In this document: positions 22,571 through 25,782 of the stretch, piece by piece
How the letters are laid out: each line of letters starts with the position of its first letter
Position numbering within the stretch: the stretch's first letter is position 1
Assembly (NCBI GenBank): GCA_002349565.1
Contig: DEDN01000010.1
Coordinates: 1-25,782, forward strand
Source of the DNA: Alphaproteobacteria bacterium UBA2903
Lineage (GTDB): Bacteria > Pseudomonadota > Alphaproteobacteria > CAAGCB01 > CAG-977
DNA length: 25,782 nt
Direction: 5' to 3'
The notes under the pieces: generated by a model
The model's database searches: none
Seen by the model: the letters and a program-made list of their open reading frames with translations, nothing else
Told to the model about the DNA's origin: nothing
Position numbers and translations under genes: made by a program

Positions 22571-23821
22571 TTATTTGTACATCAGGTCGTTTAATTTCCA
22601 ATAGACGGGCGTCCCTTTAATTTCAGGATTGTCTTCCGCGTAATCGAAAGCCGTTTTGCCGGCTTTATCCCGAGCGCTAACATCCGCTTTGGCTTTGATT
22701 AGTGCTTCGATAACAGCGGGATTGGAATTGGCACCAGCCGCAAGCATCAGCGGCGTGACCCCATCATAAGTCCGAGCATTGACATCCGCTTTGGCTTTGA
22801 TAAGCGTCTCGATAACTGCAGGATTGGAATTGTTCATCGCCGCAGCCATCAGCGGCGTGCCCCCCCCCTCTTCGTCCCGAGCGTTAACATCCGCTTTGGC
22901 TTTGATTAGTGCTTCGACAATCGCGGGGTTGGGCTTAAACATTGCCGCAAAAATCAGCGGCGTATTCCCATATTTGTCCCGAGCATTAACGTCCGCTTTC
23001 GCTTTGATTAGTGCTTCGATAGTTGCTGGATTTAGATCAGAGTTGTACCTTGTTACAAGAATTAGTGGCGTTCGCCCCTCTTTGTCCCGAGCGTTGACAT
23101 CAGCTTGGGCTTTAATCAACGCCTCGACAACCGCGGGATTGGAATTATACCTTGCCGCAAACAGCAACGGCGTGTCCCCATTTTCTTTCCGAGCGTTGAC
23201 ATCCGCTTTGGCTTTAATCAACGCTTCGATAACCGCCGCGGCATTGGAGTTTCCCATCGCTGCAAACATCAGTGGCGTATTCCCATATTTGTCCCGAGCG
23301 TTGACATCAGCTTGGGCTTTAATCAACGCCTCGACAACCGCGGGATTGGAATTATGCCTTGACGCAGCCATCAGCGGTGTGCCCCCCTCTTTGTCCCGAG
23401 CGTTGACATCAGCTTGGGCTTTAATCAACGCCTCGACAACCGCGGGATTGGAATTGCTTGCCACAAGCATCAGCGGTGTGCCCCCCTCTTCGTCCCGAGC
23501 GTTAACATCCGCTTTGGCTTTAATTAACGCCTCGACAACCGCGGGATTAGAATTGAACTTTGCCGCAAGTATCAGCGGCGTGACCCCATCATAAGTCCGA
23601 GCATTGACATCCGCTTTGGCTTTGATGAGTGCTTCGATAACAGCGGGACTAGAATTAAATATTACCGCAGATATTAGCAAGTCATCGGTTACAGAAGTTC
23701 CGTCATCAATCAGTTTTTGAATCTGTCCCGGCGTTGCGGTTTTCCAATCAACATCCGATAAAGTTTGAGAGTTGGCTGTTTCAGCGCATAATAAAAGGAT
23801 TAAAAAAAGAAACTTGACCAC
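22571..23821 (-). CDS. Exported ankyrin-repeat protein
   Basis: The start is GTG at 23821 with GGAGG seven bases upstream. The 416-residue product begins with a signal peptide (MVKFLFLILLLCAETANS, probable cleavage after Ser18), so it is likely exported to the periplasm or beyond. Ten consecutive ankyrin modules of 33-36 residues follow from about residue 50, each with the core (E)ALIKAxADVNAR and the turn GxTPLxxAA. Modules are very alike at both protein and DNA level, which points to recent expansion. One module has an extra glycine from a run of nine G (plus-strand C at 22860-22868). The C-terminus (TAFDYAEDNPEIKGTPVYWKLNDL) is a degenerate capping repeat. Ankyrin repeats bind partner proteins; the partner here is unknown. 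Confidence 0.88.
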   Translation of the reverse strand: MVKFLFLILLLCAETANSQTLSDVDWKTATPGQIQKLIDDGTSVTDDLLISAVIFNSSPAVIEALIKAKADVNARTYDGVTPLILAAKFNSNPAVVEALIKAKADVNARDEEGGTPLMLVASNSNPAVVEALIKAQADVNARDKEGGTPLMAASRHNSNPAVVEALIKAQADVNARDKYGNTPLMFAAMGNSNAAAVIEALIKAKADVNARKENGDTPLLFAARYNSNPAVVEALIKAQADVNARDKEGRTPLILVTRYNSDLNPATIEALIKAKADVNARDKYGNTPLIFAAMFKPNPAIVEALIKAKADVNARDEEGGGTPLMAAAMNNSNPAVIETLIKAKADVNARTYDGVTPLMLAAGANSNPAVIEALIKAKADVSARDKAGKTAFDYAEDNPEIKGTPVYWKLNDLMYK

Positions 23822-23836
23822 CGAAAACCTCCGTTT

Positions 23837-24290
23837 TTATTTTCCCGTAGGATAGAGCATTCGGAGGGCTTTTTCAACGGGATTTTCCGTTTGATTGACG
23901 GTTGAAATCAGATGCTGCAAAGCTTCTTTGATTTGATAGCCGTTATCCGGCGGGTGATAGTTTGTGCCGACAATGCCCACCATAATACCCGATGCGACCT
24001 GCAAGCCGCTTGTCAGTAAACGATGCACTTCTTCGATTTTGGAAACACTCGGCTGCCGAAAGTATTCGGACGACTGCAACACATAATCCAACGCTGCTTT
24101 ATGATTCAGCACCATTTTGGTTTCTTCGGCGGTTTTGCCTTTGGCGGAAACGTTTTCTTTCAACAGCCGTTCCGTATCCAGCAAGGTATATGTGTTTCCC
24201 TCGATTTTGGAAGATTTCCACGCCAGTTCGACCATCAGGCGTTCAAATTCCTTTCGGCGCAAATTGGGCGGCAAAGCGTGGCTATAAATT
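23837..24290 (-). pseudogene. Truncated Fic-family gene, N-terminal part
   Basis: The readable frame gives YSHALPPNLRRKEFERLMVELAWKSSKIEGNTYTLLDTERLLKE, followed by about 115 more residues ending ENPVEKALRMLYPTGK. SSKIEG matches the (S/T)xxxE(G/N) inhibitory motif of Fic proteins and the rest matches the helical first part of a Fic domain. The frame stops just before the place where the catalytic HPFx(D/E)GN(K/G)R should be. There is no ATG: the N-terminus is lost at a junction with the AT-rich gene upstream. It therefore cannot act as an AMP-transferase, although a short product from a TTG at 24274 is possible. Its 3' end carries the ribosome binding site of the ankyrin gene. Confidence 0.75.
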
Positions 24291-24295
24291 TTTAT

Positions 24296-24856
24296 TTATG
24301 GTTTGTATCTCTCTGTTTTTCTTTTTTCGAAAACAATTGAAGATACATAGGCTATTGTTGGAAATGAAAACAATAAAAATACAAATACATGGTAGTCATT
24401 ATAATCGTAATCTATAAGGTCATGCATCCAACCATCGTTGGATACAATAAGCAAAACAATAAACTCATAAAGTGTAAACAAGTAATTAACATAGCGCAGG
24501 AATGTTTCTCTATAATCGATGTATGCAAAATAAACGAGGCATCCTAAAAATAAATACAAAATTGTAAAATATGTCATTATACTATTTTTTACAACAATGA
24601 TGCATAAAATAAAAAATAATATATAGCAACACAAAGAAACTTTGAATGAAACAGACCATGTTCTTATTTTGAATAAGTAGTTGCTTTGAAGTATTTTTCG
24701 TAAAAATAAATAGATGGCCATAAAAGCAATGAAAGCGCATGCACAAATCATTAATTGAGCGCAAAATGTAACCCAGAATTTTTTAAGGATACTTCCATGA
24801 TTCATGGCATAAGCAACGCTTGGCAACGTTAAAAAAAATATACTATATTTTATCAT
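24296..24856 (-). CDS. AT-rich orphan membrane protein
   Basis: I do not recognise this gene. The Met at 24856 (MIKYSIFFLTLPSVAYA) is preferred because it begins a signal-like hydrophobic segment; a longer frame opens at 24940. The 186-residue product has about five hydrophobic helices (MICACAFIAFMAIYLFL, VSLCCYILFFILCIIVV, YFTILYLFLGCLVYFAYI, YLFTLYEFIVLLIV, VFVFLLFSFPTIAYVSSIVF) and a basic C-terminal tail (FEKRKTERYKP). Base composition is far more AT-rich than the host genes and even than the integrase. It lies between two broken Fic genes and stops a few bases from the first of them. A membrane target or effector of a defence or immunity system is possible, but nothing shows it. Confidence 0.55.
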   Translation of the reverse strand: MIKYSIFFLTLPSVAYAMNHGSILKKFWVTFCAQLMICACAFIAFMAIYLFLRKILQSNYLFKIRTWSVSFKVSLCCYILFFILCIIVVKNSIMTYFTILYLFLGCLVYFAYIDYRETFLRYVNYLFTLYEFIVLLIVSNDGWMHDLIDYDYNDYHVFVFLLFSFPTIAYVSSIVFEKRKTERYKP

Positions 24857-24940
24857 ACCCCAATCTCTTATTTGAAATTTACCACCTTGATTTTTTACGT
24901 CTGCTTTATTCTCTTTGCGCCCTATAAACGCTACATACAA

Positions 24941-25214
24941 ACGACAGCCACCAATGGACTACCCATATTGACTACGGGGCTGTCATCAAAAACGGTGATA
25001 AATATACCCGCCTTGCGCCAGTATGGCAAGTTTTATTTAAACAGTGTGACATCCTATTAAATTTTGGACAGATGGGCTGTTCAAGAAGCGCGGGGGGGAC
25101 GAGCATAAACGGCGAAGAGAAGAGATGCAAAATTTGATAAAACAAACCTGTTTCATTATGGTGGTGTTGGTGTGAAGTTGCTCATGTGCTTTTCTAGCTG
25201 CTCTGGTCCGCTAG
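24941..25214. other. Degenerate non-coding stretch
   Basis: No complete gene is supported. One frame from about 24928 reads through DYGAVIKNGDKYTRLAPVWQVLFKQCDILLNFG, which looks like a real protein fragment, but it lacks a start and ends by 25130. The stretch is probably debris from successive insertions or deletions. Confidence 0.4.
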
Positions 25215-25472
25215 TTGAAGGCGTATTTGTTTGAACGGCTGAATACGGCGGAAGACCATCAGCTGATACGCAGTTGCACGTTTCATTACGAATTTGAATT
25301 TATTCACCCGTTTGCCGATGGCAACGGGCGAATAGGGTGGTTTGGGCAGTTGTTTATTTTATCAAAACTCAATCCTACTTTTCAGCATTTTCATGTCGAA
25401 ACAATGACTTATGGTAATCAGTTTGCATACTACCAAGCAATCAAAGGCAGTACGCAGGCGGCAGATTTTTAG
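25215..25472 (+). pseudogene. Truncated Fic-family gene, catalytic core part
   Basis: The frame from a TTG at 25215 encodes KAYLFERLNTAEDHQLIRSCTFHYEFEFIHPFADGNGRIGW and about 45 more residues. It contains the Fic motif HPFADGNGR (residues 31-39). The final arginine of the HxFx(D/E)GNGRxxR motif is replaced by Trp42, and the following RLWQ-type segment is altered to WFGQ, which suggests loss of activity. The frame ends at STQAADF instead of continuing through the usual C-terminal helices, and the N-terminal inhibitory helix is absent. The subfamily (LNTAEDHPLIRSC...) differs from that of the other Fic fragment, which lies on the opposite strand. Confidence 0.75.
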
Positions 25473-25589
25473 AAAAATCTTGACCGAGGATATGTGATGT
25501 TGGTATCATTCTACTCTCGACTTTTGGTACAAGTTGGTGGCACATCTGATGGTCGGGCTAACTGCTTGAAAAAAATGATTTTTCAGAGT
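25473..25589. other. Gene-free end of the island
   Basis: No gene or clear structure was found between the broken Fic gene and attR. Stops occur in all frames. Confidence 0.4.
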
Positions 25590-25611
25590 TTCCCCTCAGC
25601 TCCACCATAAA
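25590..25611. repeat. attR: right 22-bp direct repeat of the island
   Basis: This is identical to 17305-17326 and corresponds to the displaced 3' end of the original tRNA-Ala gene with its CCA. The flanking base 25589 differs from the tRNA T-arm sequence, so no complete tRNA is present here. Confidence 0.92.
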
Positions 25612-25635
25612 AAGCCGCAGGTTTCTGCGGCTTTT
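25610..25635. terminator. Original tRNA-Ala terminator, now beyond attR
   Basis: AAAAGCCGCAG and CTGCGGCTTTT form an 11-base perfect stem around GTTT directly after the CCA sequence. Its spacing from the tRNA end is what a native tRNA terminator would show before the island was inserted. Confidence 0.8.
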
Positions 25636-25677
25636 ATCGTTTTTGGGACAAAGTTTTCAAAATCCCGATTGAACATA

Positions 25678-25705
25678 AAAAAGGCTTCCCGAAAGAAGCC
25701 TTTTT
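25678..25705. terminator. Bidirectional terminator
   Basis: AAAAAGGCTTC and GAAGCCTTTTT form an 11-base stem around CCGAAA. It lies just downstream of the minus-strand gene that ends at 25727 and has T tracts on both strands. Confidence 0.85.
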
Positions 25706-25726
25706 CAAAATCAGCCGTAAAACCGA

Positions 25727-25782
25727 TTATTTCGCCTGCGAAACCGCAACGGCAACAGCAACGGTCGCGCCGACCATCGGGT
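25727..25782 (-). CDS. C-terminal end of a host gene, partial
   Basis: Only the last 17 full codons are in the window, reading PMVGATVAVAVAVSQAK and a TAA stop. Codon use is host-like, and the terminator 20 bases further on supports a real gene end. The product cannot be identified from so little sequence; an Ala/Val-alternating tail is compatible with many enzymes. Confidence 0.55.
   Translation of the reverse strand, partial: PMVGATVAVAVAVSQAK

Noticed and set aside
22680..23650. Regularly spaced repeats of about 100 bp that could look like a CRISPR or other repeat array
   Set aside because: The periodicity matches 33-36 codons and translates into ankyrin modules in one long open frame with signal peptide and ribosome binding site; there are no short repeats with unique spacers.
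24872..25060. Plus-strand 62-residue frame opposite the start of the membrane gene
   Set aside because: No ribosome binding site and no recognisable content; it overlaps the 5' end of the opposing gene and degenerate sequence.
25592..25609. A second tRNA gene at the right end
   Set aside because: Only the 3' 18 bases and CCA are present; there is no anticodon or D arm. It is the attR copy.

Overview
The window looks like a chromosomal segment of a flagellated alphaproteobacterium, probably Rhodospirillales-like and possibly uncultured or host-associated. The evidence is the run flgB-flgC-fliE-fliQ-fliR-flhB joined directly to a CckA-type hybrid histidine kinase, a RecA with the N-terminal extension seen in alphaproteobacteria, and a sigma-54-type promoter in front of the flagellar run. 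No species can be named from the sequence alone.

Region 1 (1-11047) is almost all on the minus strand. From left to right it holds an imperfect palindromic intergenic repeat, rimO, two small uncharacterised genes, recA with a strong terminator, a gene for an HExxH putative metallopeptidase, cysQ, cckA, and the flagellar export and rod genes. The series flgB to cysQ is tightly packed (gaps of about 0-20 bp, with ATGA overlaps), so motility assembly, cell-cycle signalling and a nucleotide phosphatase are probably co-transcribed.

Region 2 (11249-17032) is host chromosome. A plus-strand group encodes a small DUF486 membrane protein, a stomatin-like QmcA protein, its NfeD partner and a polytopic membrane protein that may be a GT-C glycosyltransferase; it ends in a strong terminator. 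A minus-strand pair encodes a PfkB sugar kinase and a FucP-like sugar transporter. A small uncharacterised gene follows.

Region 3 (17247-25635) is a genomic island of about 8.3 kb inserted in the 3' end of a tRNA-Ala(GGC) gene. A 22-bp direct repeat marks both ends (17305-17326 and 25590-25611). It carries, in order, a tyrosine integrase, a structured non-coding stretch, an unannotated-looking protein with the three motifs of a HUH rolling-circle replication initiator, a hipBA toxin-antitoxin pair with an inverted-repeat operator, a remnant of an IS200/IS605 transposase gene, an exported ankyrin-repeat protein built of ten near-identical modules, a broken Fic gene, an AT-rich orphan membrane protein and a second broken Fic gene on the other strand. 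The integrase plus HUH Rep pairing suggests an integrated plasmid- or satellite-like element; the cargo is mostly toxin-antitoxin-like and partly decayed.

Region 4 (25636-25782) returns to host chromosome with a bidirectional terminator and the last codons of a minus-strand gene that runs off the window.
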